DNA of 64,000 nt. It comes from Cladocopium goreaui. Its lineage: Eukaryota; Sar; Dinophyceae; Suessiales; Symbiodiniaceae. The stretch lies in NCBI GenBank assembly GCA_947184155.2, contig CAMXCT020001410.1, positions 62,001 through 126,000 on the forward strand, in the 5' to 3' direction. Positions within the stretch are counted from its first letter, which is position 1; each line of letters opens with the position of its first letter. The position numbers and the translations under genes are program-made. Shown here piece after piece: positions 1 to 13,400 of this stretch. The notes under the pieces were generated by a model. The model had not been told where the DNA came from and ran no database searches. It saw only the letters and a program-made list of their open reading frames with translations.

Positions 1-594
1 GTCCGCTTCATATATATATATATACATATACACATACATACATACATAATGGTCTTCAATCGCTACATGACCAGGAGATAAAAGAGAAATGTCTGGGATG
101 CAAGCAGCCAGCAGCGGGAAACATTGACAATTTACATGGGATGTACCCTCCATTAACACACCCAGGCAATTGAACATATCCAATTGATACCAATTTGTAG
201 ATGGTTTTCCAGCTAAGCAGCTAATCCAAGATTGCTTGAAGGGAAATGTAAATGACACCCTGATCAACATGGTGCACAAAAACCATGGTTTCCATGTAAG
301 TTTTTCGTTAATTAAACTCAGGAATTGATACAATTGATTTAGGAGTGTAACTTCCAAAGATTCAAATTGATGGACCATTTCCCTTAAACCGAACGGTTGA
401 ATGCGGCTTCTAAAATCAAATATCGAGGGGTTTTAAGGATTTCATGTATAAAATTGTACATATTACATGTATTGTTGTACACACACATATATATATACTT
501 ATGTGTATATATATATATATAGATACATACATACATACATATCAACCCATTTACATATTCAGGTTGATAGATGATTTACAGTACACATCGCCAG
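1..594. other. 5' edge, no supported gene
   Basis: This stretch holds AT-rich spacer with (TA)n and (CATA)n tracts near 10-50 and 480-545. I saw no exon with protein-like character. It may be intron or upstream sequence of the dehydrogenase gene whose first recognisable exon begins at 595. Confidence 0.4.
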
Positions 595-3048
595 GCCGTG
601 GAGTGGCAGGGGGTCAAGAACCAAGTGGAGACCTTTCTGAGCACTGGCCTCTTGGCCCAATGGGTTGATGATTATTAGGCTAATTTACTGGATATATATC
701 CAGTATATAGCTATATATACCCTCTGGTGAACTAACATAGCAATGGAAAATCACCATTTTTAATGGGAAAATCCACTATAAATGGCCATTTTCCATTGCT
801 ATGTTAGTTCACCAGAGGGTATATATATATATCATCAACCAGCTTATCAATATTTACTGTATTCAATGGATGATTGATTCCATGGCTATGAATCAATTCG
901 GATCAATAGCTATTTACATAGCATCTTTACGGAACATCCATAAGTCCCGGTGATTTTGATGTCAACTTTTTTGGGGTACAAGGTTTGGACCCATCCCCAT
1001 ATATACATTAGTAGTTGTTGCAATTGATGGTGATACCCCAATTATTGGTTCAATTGATAATGAACACTTCTTGGTTGTATGGGGGAAGTCTATGATAGGG
1101 GTTGATACCGGTTACCCACCAATGGTGGATTGATGATTCGGGGGATAGAAATAGACTTTGTATATTAGGGATTATCAAACAATCCCGGTCTTCATTGGTA
1201 GAGTAGCTACTGATTTCGGAAGATCGCAGTGAAATAAGACCCTTTTTAAAAGGGGGGTTGAAAGAAAAAGTGTCATTTTTTCTCCATGGGAAATCGGAGA
1301 AGTGGTAGGTTTTTGAAGCTCAGGGTTTTTTTGTGATCACCTTCCAGATTCCCTCAATTCCTGGTGATGCAGATCGGCCACAACCACAGAAAAGCGGTAG
1401 CCGGATACCTCAAGCTGAGGTGTTTCTGGCAAACGTGTAGCCTTGATCTCAACGTCTGAATCTGAGCGAAGCACTGAAAACATCTAGGGTTGGAATGTTG
1501 AAGCTGTTTCAGGTTGTATCAGTTACAATTAGGTCAAAACTCTGGCACCCATTTGTTGTGCTAAAAACTCCCAACAGTCATAGATGATGCTGGTCACCGA
1601 GGATGGGAACCACTACGCCTCCGACCTCTGGGAACAAGGTTACCAGTGACCAGTGGAACCTGGGAACCTGCGATGGAAAAAAATATGTTGGTTTGGTTCC
1701 AGCCTTCGGTGCTCACATTTTGCACCTTAGTAACTTCGAGCACCGAAGGTGTTGGAAGGTTTTGGATGTTCTGGGGGCTCAATAACTTTAAGACCTGTTT
1801 GTATTTCCTGTACATCAGCCAAATTTGTCGATTGCCAACATCTACAAAACACATGCCAACATGTACACTTTTATTGTCTGGATACGTACGTCCTACACTG
1901 ATGTGCACCGAAACTTTTACATCAGCATGCATATTTGGATTTATGTCTATACGCGTCTGTCAACAAAGGCAGAATAGACACATAATGACAATACATATGA
2001 CAGATCGTGATCGCATGTGTATATATATATATATACATACATAGTATTAGTATAACTTGTAACAGAACGACACGCTTCACACATTGAACACCAGCATAGA
2101 TAGGTGTATCCCATCACCGGCCGGTCTCACCCGTCTCGGCCGTCGCAGGTGATGTTTTACAAACTCCTGGCCGAGTCATACCTTGCCTCTGCAGGCGTCC
2201 CCTTCTCCATCGTGAAGCCGCCACTGTGGCGGCACGATGTGGACCGGTCAAGCCCAAGGTGTCTATCTAAATCCAGGGGTCTGGGTGAAACACTGAATTC
2301 AAAGGGGATGCCATGTGTCATGGCATGCCTTTTCTTTTTCCCTCTGTTTCTCTCTCTCTCTCTTTCATATATATAGATATGATATGATATGATATATGAT
2401 ATATGATATATGATATATGATATATGACATATGATATATGATGTATGATATTTGATATATGATATATGATAATGATATATGATATATGATATATGACATA
2501 TGATATATGATGTATGATATTTGATATATGATATATGATATATGATATATGATGCATGATATTTGATATATGATGTATGATGTATGATATATGATATATG
2601 ATATGATATGATTTTGTTTGTTATATATATATATGTATACATATATACTGTATATATATATTATATAATCATGTATAGCAACCAGGATCAAATTCATCCA
2701 AAGTGGCAAACTATTTGTTCACTGGGAAATTCTCTTCACCTCGAAATCTGATGTGTAACCTGGTGGCTCACAGGAATCGTAAGTGGCTTAGTCCACCCCA
2801 GTTAATAAGTTTAATAGCTAGTGCAGTTAGCTGGGGTGATTTTAACGGTTTTAACCACTTATGATTCCTGCGGGAAGCACCTCATGGCCTTTACACAATT
2901 GGACATGGCATTTCTCTGGGGAGCTGACTGACATATCCTGAACATGTGTGGGATTCAGTTCGTTGATTCCAAAAACTCATTTAAATAAAGACTTACATGA
3001 ACCCCATAAATACGTATATATATATATATATACACATATGAATATGCA

Positions 3049-3083
<35 letters not shown>

Positions 3084-4434
3084 ATATATATATATACATA
3101 TACACATATGAATATGCATATATCATATATCTATATATGTATATATGCATATATATATATATATATGTACATACGAATGAAGCAAGGTTTCCTGTAGATT
3201 TTCCTTCAACCAAGACATAGCCTGGAATCCTACTCAGGTGCGGATTGTCCAACGATGCCGGCGGCGAACGATTGCTGATGGCCGGGCATGATGTGCCCTG
3301 ACCGTTTTTTTGTTTATGGTCAAACTGCTTGGGTTTGTCCAAAAACGGATGGCCACAACAGCAATTTTGATAGGGAACATGATGACAAATGATAAGCTAT
3401 TTGGGGATAGTATGTTTTCAGAGAATTCATCTATAAATTTAAATGGCTGATTTTCGACTACCAGGGTACACTACCTGAAGGTACTGGTTCAGAAAGTATG
3501 TGAAAAAGAGGTTGGAATGGGACCATGAGAATGGGGGAATGGATATTCAGGTATACCGGTTACTGTTTCTGTGTGAACACTAGGGCTTCCGCGATAATTA
3601 TTGACGTATACCGTATGCCCAGATGATCATTGGAGAATAATCACTTGGAATGGGCTGCCCCTTTCAAGTTTCGGATTTTCACAGATGACCCCCTAAAATT
3701 GAGCGGACTGAACAGGATTTTACCGTCGGTTTCCTGGTCCAGTGGCCGGATCAGAGTATTGCCTGCATCCGCGCTCTGAGGATAGCGAGAATTGGTTCTC
3801 CCAGGGTTTCTACATGATCCCTCGCCCGAGCACCAAGAGCACCAGGGTTTCCAAAACCCCGGAGGTTGTGTGATTGCACCAAGTCGTCCCAAGGCAAGGC
3901 TTAAAAGGCCAACTCGCAAAGTAGCTGGGTCCTGTTTTTTTGAGCCTGACCAGGGGGTAGCTATAGCTACCCAATTCCAATGGATTATCATATATTTTAT
4001 CATCACTTCACCATTCAAAAAGCCATTTTGATCCATTTTTGGGTATCCAGCAAATTTTCAGACACCTCCCATATCTATCAGAATATTGATGATGTATCCC
4101 ATTGATTCCCATTCTATATCCCATGAAATCCCCACAACAAAAGCCATGACATATCCCCATTAAGTCACCACTAACATCCATTAAATCACCATCAACACAC
4201 CAAGAAATCACCATTAACATCCATTAACATCCATTAACATCCATTAACATCCATTAAATCACCATCAACACACCAAGAAATCACCATTAACATCCATTAA
4301 CATGCATTACATCACCACTAACTTCCATACTTATGAAATCTCCATTCCTCTAAGGCGCCGATGTAGCCAATGTCACCACCATGGCACTGCTGCATGCCCC
4401 GGCGGATGCCATGCGATTCGACCTTTGTGCCAAG
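595..4434 (+). CDS. Atypical short-chain dehydrogenase (NmrA-like NAD(P)-binding), multi-exon, partial
   Basis: Four exons read as a Rossmann-fold NAD(P)-binding protein of the atypical SDR/NmrA type. Exon 595-663 gives AVEWQGVKNQVETFL, the helix that carries the 'G-x-K/R-N-L-V' pattern. Exon 2149-2219 gives FYKLLAESYLASAGVPFSIV, the YxxxK-derived helix plus the 'G-v-p-f-t-I-v-r-P' strand. Exon 3238-3292 gives CGLSNDAGGERLLMAGHD, and exon 4355-4434 gives DVANVTTMALLHAPADAMRF, the usual C-terminal 'R-x-D-V-A' helix. The second exon ends CC before a GC donor and the third begins with G after CAG, so joining them rebuilds the family's V-K-P-C-G-L. The N-terminal GxxGxxG exon and the LVSS-type exon were not found, nor was a stop. 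The substrate cannot be named. MITEs lie between exons and 46 bases after the last one. Confidence 0.72.
664..2148. other. Intron of the dehydrogenase gene
   Basis: It contains a hairpin MITE at 718-821, AT-rich spacer, and (TA)n near 2017-2045. Short open frames around 1594-2044 on both strands overlap each other and show no family resemblance. The missing strand-5 exon of the dehydrogenase should be here but I could not identify it. Confidence 0.4.
718..821. mobile_element. Hairpin MITE, CCCTCTGGT family, copy 1
   Basis: Starts TACCCTCTGG and ends CCAGAGGGTA, so TA flanks a perfect CCCTCTGG terminus. The two halves are near-complete inverted repeats (element about 104 bp). The core appears in the orientation opposite to the copies at 5541 and 31559. 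It lies in an intron. Confidence 0.85.
2370..2615. repeat. ATATGATATATG satellite
   Basis: Degenerate tandem array of ATGATAT units with interspersed ATGACAT and ATGTATG variants. Long minus-strand frames across it (repeats of Y-H-I-S) are artefacts of the array. Confidence 0.85.
2771..2870. mobile_element. Foldback element, CAGGAATC arms
   Basis: CAGGAATCGTAAGTGG at the left is matched by CCACTTATGATTCCTG at the right (one mismatch), with further pairing of CACCCCAG near the centre. About 100 bp, non-autonomous, in the intron between dehydrogenase exons 2 and 3. Confidence 0.65.
3015..3170. repeat. (TATC)n and (TA)n microsatellite
   Basis: TATC tetranucleotide run near 3050-3081 inside TATA/CATA repeats. 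It ends about 70 bases before the acceptor of the dehydrogenase exon at 3238. Confidence 0.85.
4202..4310. repeat. CATCCATTAA minisatellite
   Basis: About 10-bp unit CATCCATTAA repeated five or more times, plus a duplicated longer block (ATCACCATCAACACACCAAG at about 4188 and 4258). It sits just upstream of the dehydrogenase exon at 4355. Confidence 0.7.
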
Positions 4435-4479
4435 GTCGTCTTCGATTTTTGGATTTGAAGCACCAGAATTTGGGGGAGT

Positions 4480-4606
4480 TACCCTCTGGTAATTTAACAG
4501 TTCGCCATGGACCATGGCCCATAGAAATAGATGATAGAAACCCAGCTAGAAACCCCCATTTGTGGTTGGGATTTTCCATGGCTATGTTAGTCATAACCAG
4601 ATGATA
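4480..4606. mobile_element. Hairpin MITE, CCCTCTGGT family, diverged copy 2
   Basis: Left end TACCCTCTGGTAATTTAAC is intact. The right end has decayed to ACCAGATGATA. The core carries the AACAGTTCGCCATGGA variant also seen in the copy at 29692. It begins 46 bases after a dehydrogenase exon. Confidence 0.7.
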
Positions 4607-5540
4607 ACTGAGTTAACCAACAATGGAGGTGCCTCCACCAACCATAAGACTGGGGATATCGAGATACTCACAATATCAGTGTGTGGCCAAGTCCTGGATT
4701 TGAGCCAAATCCTGGAATAAGTGGAGGCTTCTTTAGCGTCACGTATTATACAGTAATTTTCATGGGAAATCTGACCAGGGATAGATGGGAAAAAAGGTTA
4801 GGGACATGAACCATCATCGACCACTTACGAAAATTTTGGATGTGTTGTCTGTCTGTTTGCCCCTAGTGTTGCACGTCAGTTTCTTGGTCATTCTTTGTGT
4901 CCCTGCAGTTTTTGGTGCGGTGTACACTTTTTGGGCAATTGCACCACTAGGGTGGAATCAAGTTTTGGGATGTTTTTGTTTGTTCTTTTTCTCAGCCAAA
5001 CGCAACGTGGACTTTGATATGGACCAAACTGGCAGCCGTTGGACCCCACTGGAATCCACTGGACCCCCTGAAACTGCCGGCAGGGACCGAAGTCCGGATC
5101 ATCGGACTTCCCTCGATTGCTGCAGGCAGGGGGGGATTCCAACTCTCCGAAAAAGTCGGAAAAGCGGTTTCGATCAACGGTCGATTCTGATTTGGTTTTG
5201 GGTACTCCCATGAATTAGAAAACCTCCCTGTTTGGGACTTTTTTGGCAACAGAAATTGGGTTTTGACATCTTCGAACCCAGTTACAAGTCGCCACTAGCT
5301 CCTTGGGCTATCATACTAGGAATCGGCATAAGTTTGTAACCATGTTGATCATAAGTCCCGATTCCAAAGATAAACATGAAAGGGATACCTGTTGGCCAGG
5401 TATCCCTTTCTTGGCTCGTTCTATCACCACCGAGGTTGCTTAAAATTCAAGTTTGTAGGTCGGGCGTATCTAATCTATGTCTATGGTTCCATCATGTTCC
5501 ATCCACATTTTCTTTGCAAAAACATCTTTTTGGGCTGTCT
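4607..5540. other. Spacer or intron, no supported exon
   Basis: Open frames of 85-142 codons around 4785-5250 overlap on both strands and have no family character. I see nothing further. Confidence 0.35.
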
Positions 5541-5645
5541 TACCCTCTGGTTATGTCAAAATAGCTATTGAAAATGGCCATTTATAGTGGATTTTCCCAT
5601 TAAAAATGGTGATTTTCCACAGTTATGTTAGTTCACCAGAGGGTA
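5541..5645. mobile_element. Hairpin MITE, CCCTCTGGT family, copy 3
   Basis: Starts TACCCTCTGG and ends ACCAGAGGGTA. The core ATGGCCATTTATAGTGGA and ATGGTGATTTTCCA is close to the copies at 31559 and 40206. TA flanks both ends. Confidence 0.85.
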
Positions 5646-7157
5646 TGTTCCTGCGTTGTTTCCTGAATTTCCATTGAAACCAATCTGAATTCTCTTGATT
5701 CTCCGAGTGGTGAGGACGCGCTAATGCCGTGGCAGCGTGCTGCGTCTGAAGCGGTCGTCTGAGTTGTTGGCAGATCCCGGTAGAAAGCCTCCGCACTGGA
5801 CGAGTGAACATGATGTTTTCAAGGCGTTAAAAACACCCCCAAATAGTGCTAGCAAGAGTACCAACGCTTACAACCATTATGAACACGTCCATCAGCGATT
5901 CTCCGCGCTCCGACAGCGCGCCCCAATCTGAAAAAGTTGCATGGTGCAGGAAGGGGCCGTCTAGATAGGTAAGTTGCTCCTAACCCTAAAAACAACTACG
6001 TAGGTATAGATAGGATGTATGGTGGATACATATAATTTTGTTTGTATAGAAATCGACTAGTTTGTTTTTATGTTTTAAAGATTTTTTGACTGCCAACTTA
6101 CAACTGTGACCCTTCCTTTGGACTATTTCGAAAAGGTTGGTTAAATAGCAACTGGGGATTTCCTTAGCTGCACATGGCCATGTATGGCCAGCAGGTCATG
6201 TGCTGAGCTGCAAAATTGGGTACCCAGGATGGAACCTTTTTTGGTTTCATTGGTGGATCGGTGGATCAGATTGATATTGCCAGGATGGATTGCCTAACGA
6301 AATTTATTATGGCCAGCCAGTCACCATTTTACATTGAAGTTGTGTACTTCCGTTCATGAAGGTGCCCGAAATTTCGGCCCCTTTTTCAGACTTTCCATCA
6401 GTCAATTTTTCATGAAGCCAGCTCTCAAGGTGGTGCTAATCGGAGCAGTGATAGCATTATGGATCGGATTGGATGCCCCAACCACCTTCCCATTGGTTCC
6501 CATTGGTTCCCATTGGTTCCCATTGGTTCCCATTGGTTCCCATTGGGTACATGGTGACTCGCTGGCCCAAAAAGGCCAACGGCAGTCATGGGTTCTGAAA
6601 TCCTTTTGTTTCGGGGTCCTGACATACTAAACATTACTAAACTACTTTGCTGGTGAAGGAAATACTTGTTTTCAGAACTACCTTCAAGTACCAAGAGCAA
6701 CGTCCAACCATTTTTGATGAAGTGAGCCTCAACTACCAGTATACAACAACCGTTCACACAATGTATTTAGCTCATGTGGTCTCAATGTTCCATCCGTATT
6801 TAGTTTGGTTGATGACCCAGATTGACCAACAAGCCGCCAACCAGGTAGTTGTACAGATCTTTCTCAGCATAAATTGTTATTGTTGACTGATGTTGATGCC
6901 TTTCACTTTTTTCTCATGAAGCATGGTAAAACCAGACTCTGTCTGGCACAAGAAAACACCCCAACAGACCTTCTGCAAACCGGCAGCGGAAAGCAGTTGA
7001 CACCATTTTTAGAGCAATTAAGCTTTTGCGAAGAATTCTTTGGGGTGTACAAGCCACGGGTTTCATGCTGGTGCTTTCTCAGCAGGTTTTGTGAACCATC
7101 ACATCCATGATCTTTCGTACATCTTTGAAAAGCTCCAGACTTGACACACCCGGCGTA
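5646..7157. other. Spacer, no supported gene
   Basis: Contains the CCCATTGGTT minisatellite at 6488-6547. Short open frames (for example 6334-6630 and 6647-7110) show no family resemblance and no clear acceptor-bounded exon. The 5' exons of the WD40 gene should lie here. Confidence 0.35.
6488..6547. repeat. CCCATTGGTT minisatellite
   Basis: Six perfect or near-perfect tandem copies of the 10-bp unit CCCATTGGTT. Confidence 0.9.
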
Positions 7158-7273
7158 TACCCTCTGGTAAACATACAAAAAACTACTCTGTATGGAAAAT
7201 CACCATTTTTGGGAAAATTCCCTATTTCTATGGTCATTTTCAATAGCAAACTGTCAGCTATTACCAGAGGGTA
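7158..7273. mobile_element. Hairpin MITE, CCCTCTGGT family, copy 4
   Basis: Starts TACCCTCTGGTAAACATAC and ends TTACCAGAGGGTA. A further half-terminus (TACCAGAGGGTA) lies at about 7320-7331, so a second partial copy may abut it. It lies about 110 bases upstream of the first recognisable WD40 exon. Confidence 0.8.
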
Positions 7274-7382
7274 ACTATTAACCATCAACCATAGATTATC
7301 CATAGATTAACCACAAATTACCAGAGGGTACCCCGCCCAGTAACCCGCCCAGTAACCCAGTATCTCCCCCGGAGATCATCAG

Positions 7383-7440
7383 GCGAAGTGCGTGCTGCGA
7401 AGTTTTCTCCCGACGGCAGCATGGTACTTACAGGCGGCCC
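7383..7440 (+). CDS. WD40 exon 1 seen: first half of a blade
   Basis: Follows an AG acceptor and reads EVRAAKFSPDGSMVLTGG, strands A to B of a WD40 blade ending at the FSPDG turn and the next strand. Its expected partner half is not found until 25225. The exact donor is unclear; after LTGG there is no clean GT or GC in the expected place. Confidence 0.7.
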
Positions 7441-10400
7441 ACGTTTTTTTTTGCAAAAGAAACGTGGCAATGGAAAGTCCCAATCAGATCCATATTGTGC
7501 ATAATATGTATAATATATTATATATATGATGTTTAAAGGATATCATATGTATCATAGAGATGATATATATATATGACATATATATATATATAAATGATAT
7601 ACATATATGTATGATATATATATATGATATATACACATATATATATATATATGTAATATGTATTATGTATATGTATTATGTATATATATATATATACACG
7701 TATTATATATAAATGTATATTATATATATACATGTATTATGTATATGTATTATATATATATATATAGTAGATGTAATACATACTATATGTATATATGTAT
7801 ACACCCTGGGCGTCAAAGGCCTCCTTTTGAAGGGCCTCGACCCTATATAAATGTAGAGGCCCAAAATCGGGTTTTACCACAGGTCCCCTCCAGGCCTGAT
7901 TAGCTGCTTCTGTGGAGGCCCAAGGCTCGCGAACATGTGAGCAGTGAACCTATATCATGATGAGATCCCACAAAAGAATTAGGATGATTAACGGAGTAAA
8001 TCAAACTGATATTGTATTGATGATCTGACCCAACTCAGTGACACACCGATCACTTTCCAATCCTTTTTTTTGGCAGCGCATGATCGACGCTCTAGCTGAA
8101 ACATGCCTCGAAGAGAGCGATGTTTTGACCAGCGCTGGTGTCGATGGCAGCTTAGGTGCCGCCCCCCTGCCCTGCCAACTGCACAGCAAACTACTGCATC
8201 TGACTGGCCAGGAAAAGATGTTTGAATAGTTTTCTCAAAAATGAATTGGTGACTTGAGGCTCAAAGGGGCTGTGGAGTCGCAAGATCCACCTAGGATCTT
8301 TTTTTGGGCTTTCTATATACTAGAAGAAGTATCATATATATAGGATAAGATCTATAGAGTTAAAACCACGTCATTGAAGTAATTTGAAATTGGGGAACAT
8401 GGGACATACGCATAGCTCGTCTTTAGCCATGCCGGGCCAGTGCAGGGATTCAATGGTGAAGATTCTAAAGGAGCCTTGTTGTTTTGTTTCCAATGAAACG
8501 ATTTTTGAAATTTCTCATTCACATATTAGATTATATTATCCAGTAAAACCCAATAATGACGCTTCTACAGGAGTGGTACCTTGACATTGTCAATGGGGAA
8601 GAGAAGTTTATCTCCCGACGTCGTGCTGAACAGAAGGCTGCTGAAGGTCTCTCCCAAGCTGATCCCAAGGCTCTATCCTTAGATTACCGATGGCAAAACC
8701 AGATTGTAATAAAAATCATTATATATAATATAATTATTATGTACCCAATTATATATATATATATATTATATATATATATATTATAATTATATATATAAAA
8801 CATGCAGCTAGGATTATCACGCATGCCTGAACGCATCCAATAAACATCCCACTTCAGGTGCCCAAGTTTAGCTTCGTCAACATCTCCTTCAAAAGGGACA
8901 AAAATGGGAAGCAAATCAAAAAGAATCTCAATGTTTCCGAGTCAGAGGCCGGAGACTGGAATTTACCAAACTAGCTAGCATATTAATTCCTCTGATGCGC
9001 GCGCACAGGTGCACGATGTGAGGAACTACAAGTTCCTGGCCAGTTTCCTGGCGACCTTTGCGACGGAGCTGCCCTTCAAGCGTGAGTTTGAGGCTCACCC
9101 AAGACAAATATTAATAATATAATAATATTATTATATAGCGTATATTTTCATCAACATCAGACCAAGACTTGATAGATCCATCTATATATTTGGATACTCA
9201 GGCAGACATATCTTTTAAGTTGCAGGCCGTCTTGCGGGCTCTTTCCTCTGAGCTCAAGTTGAACCCTCGGTTCTCTCAGCCTTTTGAACATGAGGCTGGG
9301 CAATGCTAGATGCTCATAATTCAGAATTGTCGAATCCATCATGATTAGCATTTCATTTTATTTGCATAGAAATAATCCACCTCATTGTCGTGTTTGATAG
9401 GCATGGGCAATCACGGAAGGGAAGTTGACCCGGGCTCTCATCAGCTATGCAATGAGAAGATTCCAGAGGAATGTTGGATGCAGGCCCTTTGGGTACTACG
9501 TGTATCAAAGATGCATAGTCATGTGAATCTGATGGAATTTATTATCTTTGTTTTTTATCTGCAAATGAAAACTCCATCGGCATTCCAGCGCACGCCGGCC
9601 AGGAACTCACACACTCACATGCAGACCTTGAAGGCCATCCTGAAAGCAAAGTACGAGGATTGGGTCGTCCTGGATTTGTTGATCGAATGAACAATGCATG
9701 CATTTTTATATTTATATTAATACCTTATTATATGACTATATATATTGAAACTGAATTCTAGAAATGAGATCTATATATGAGTCAAATTCGGTGTTTGCAG
9801 GAGGCTGGCATGCTGCGGGAAGATGGCAAAAGAAAGTGCAAAGTCAGAGGCCTTAAGCCAGGTTCCGGCAGTGGATCTTCCAAGGACATGATCGATATCG
9901 ATAACATGTACTCTTTTGACTTTTCAAAAAAATTGATGATCAGTTCATGATTCATCGAACCAAAATTTTGGAACATATATAATATTTATATTCCCCATCG
10001 CTTCGCAGGAATCTCTCAGCAGCACCCCTTCTTCGGAAGCTACGGCTCTTGAGGTCGAGGGGCATGAGGATTCGTCGCCATCTCCTGGCGCTGACTTGGA
10101 ACCCGAGTTTCCTGACCCAAAGTGGCATGATCTGGATTGGCTCGATGTTGTTGGGTATGACAAATTGCAGGGTCATGATGCAATGTTCCGCAACTATGCA
10201 GATGAATTTCCCCCGTGGATTTCACCTCCAAAGAACAACACGGTTCGCAAAAGAGATGCTTTGCAATCCCAGGCCAAGTCTTTATCTGGATCTAACCTTG
10301 ACAATGCTGAGACCCTTCCACAGTTTGTGGAAGAAACGTTGCTCTGATGGAACCACACGTGGAGGAACCTAAAGATGTGGATTCCACGGAGGTATTCAAC

Positions 10401-13400
10401 CCTGAGGAACTCAAGAGCGATGATGAGAAGAATACAAAGACTTGCAACCAGGCTAGGGGGACTAGTGGTGATTAGTTATATGATCATTGACTTCAATCAA
10501 GAATATATAATAATATATATATATATACACCGTTTTGTTTGATCGTTGCGGTGGCCATTGTGTAAGCTCCATATTTGCCATGCCAGCCATGCAGGACCAG
10601 AATCCATTGGCCCCTCTACTTTCTGAATCAGAGGCTTTGGAAAAGCAAGCCGATCAGGTTGCTGAGTCCATAGCCAAGGGGGAAGATGACAACGGAGATG
10701 TTCTCAAGGCTACAAATCATGCATGCATGGATGCCTGCATGCATGCAATACATGCATGCATGCAAACATGGTTATATGTGCACAGCATTGTTTCAAACAT
10801 AGTTTTGCCCCAACAAAAAAACTAATATATATATATATATAATATGATATTAAACTTGTGCGCTGGCAGGCACAAGCATTGATGAGGGCTTCAATCCGAC
10901 GGAAAAAACATGTAGGAGACGATGAACGAGACGACAATGGAGAGGATGAGGACCCAGACAAAGTCCTTAAGGAGCAGCAAAGTGATGAGGATCTGGAGGC
11001 AGCTGGTAAAAAGCCAGCACGTGGAAGGGGCAGGGGCAAAAACAAAGGTAAAGGCAGAGGAAGGGGCAGGGGCACAGTGCCCAAGTCAAAAGAGAGAGGT
11101 TTGCAGGTGAATGGTGACAGAGTTGCAGACCCAAGTGGGACTTCAACAAAACCTAAGCCTGATGAGAAACCTGCAGCGGATAAGGAGCCTAAAGAAGAGA
11201 AAAAGCGACCTTCCAAGAACCCACCCAAGCGTCCAGGGGAAAAACCTGAAACTTCCAGCAAAAAGGCCAAGTTGAACGAGAAGCCCGCAAAGCCCGCAAA
11301 TGAACCTGGCCAAAAGGAGGACCCACCAATCCTGAATATGCAAAGAATCCAAGTCTTGTTCACAGTTCATTTTTTGAGAAGTCAAGTAGTTAATTCAATT
11401 TTGATGCCACGCAGGAAGCCAGCTTGAAAGCGATCAAGGCAGTTGCTGCAAATGACCCGTCCTTGGTGGTGCCGTCGAACGAAAAGATCAAGTACGGAAC
11501 CCAGTGCAGTCATCATACCTCATGAGATCGATCCATGCATGCATGCATGCCATGCAATGTATTGCATGGCATGATATGAAACGAAGGTCGGGGAGGGAAA
11601 CAAATTAAACACCGCCCCATGCAGGAGCTTCACCATCAAGCATCCTACCGATAGCGCTGGTTCCACGATCGGAGTGCTGTCAACTTCTCAGATCAGGGCA
11701 TATAGGTCCTAGTTCTGATCAGCCAATCATGATGTATCATGTCGCTGTCATATACATGTAATTATGTATACAACATGCATGCATGCATGCATATTAACAT
11801 CCATTCCACTAGCTACTGACGATTATGCCCAAGGCTGACCACCAGCGGCTTTTTCATCAGGAAGATCGACCAAGCTACTGTGACTGGTGTCAACACCAAT
11901 TTCAGTTCCAACTTGAAGGCCCCCATGGGTGAAGGAATTTCAATTTCAATTTTCACTATTGGACCATGGCCTTGCATCATGCAAATAAAATTTTTACTAT
12001 ATTAATTATATAATATATGCTGGCCATGGAAGGAATGTGTTATATATAAATCTATTTTACCATCCCACATGCCAGGTCAATGCGATGGGAAACCTGAGTA
12101 TCTACTGGAGCACCAATGGTGGTGTAGAGACTGCGTGGGGGGCCCAAATGATGAAATTTGCATCTATTAAATTAAAATTATACATACATCATGCATTGGC
12201 ATGGATGCACAAACATGGATTGACAGATCATCGAAGTAACATAATTTAATATAATATTATATATATATAATATATATTAGATATAATTTAGGTTTTATAG
12301 ATCGATTGCATGATACATGATTGTCGATTCCCAACCACTAATCTGGCCTCGTCTCAGGTGGAAGATGGCAAAGATGGCAGCCCAGTGGGTCGAATGCCCC
12401 GGTGTACCTTGGGAGCGCGAGCTGGAGGAGGCTGCTGAAGATCAGGCTAGCAAGCGACATGCAAAGAAAGCTCGGGGCAAAGATGTGGACTGAACACGTC
12501 TGTTAAAGGTTGGGGCTGGTTGCAGATTCCATGCAACCCTTTTTCACTTAATTATGGTTGATCTGGTGTCAACCCTGTGAACTATACCTCTTGAAACAGT
12601 GGTATATTGTTTCGATCGATCAAGGCGATTTGGGCTTGGAATGCGGCGAAAATTGCAATGCCCTTCGCATGCATACGTATATCATCATGAAGCATTCTTG
12701 GCCTCGCATGGGTCAATCTATATAAAAGATGGAATTCCGGAATATAATTTTCCTATATTTCTTGAATAATGGAGGGGTGAGAAATTAATTCATTGCCAAG
12801 ATTCTCCCTTGAACCTCGGCTCTTTGGTTGCCAGTGCTGAGCGACCGCTGTGCATGTGCAGATCTTAGGGTGGAGGCTCGAACCTTGTCAGCTGAGATCG
12901 TGCCCGGGACCCTTTTAGTTTGACCGTACCACGCCATGCCGGGTTGGACACGGAACCCATTGGCCTTGTCCAAATCTGCATCAACGATATTGATGAAGAT
13001 GGGCATTCCTCTAGTCATGCCCCTTGATTGAACTATGGAAAAAAAGAGCCATGGTGTTACGTTACATTATTCATCATTTTGTATATATATATATATATAT
13101 TATATATATATATATTAATCCTGCCTGGCGCCCAGGCTGCACATGGTTGACTGGATTGCCCAACATGAGACCCGTGGTCGTGCAGCGTCCTCAAATTCAA
13201 CATTTTTTATGCATTAATTAGATCTGACATGGACAAATGAATTGTGGGGGTTCTTAGCCAAAATCATCCAAAAATCTAAAATCTGCCCCCACATGATTTG
13301 AAATTCGAATTGGCTGAACCACATGAATTCTCAGGATCTGATGGGGGTAGACTTCTTCGCTGGGAAGCAAGCCTGCTACAATGCCTACTGTTCAAACCTC

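Noticed and set aside
10710..11363. Minus-strand frame of 217 codons
   Set aside because: Shadow of gene A's RGRG exon; leucine/serine-rich by complement.
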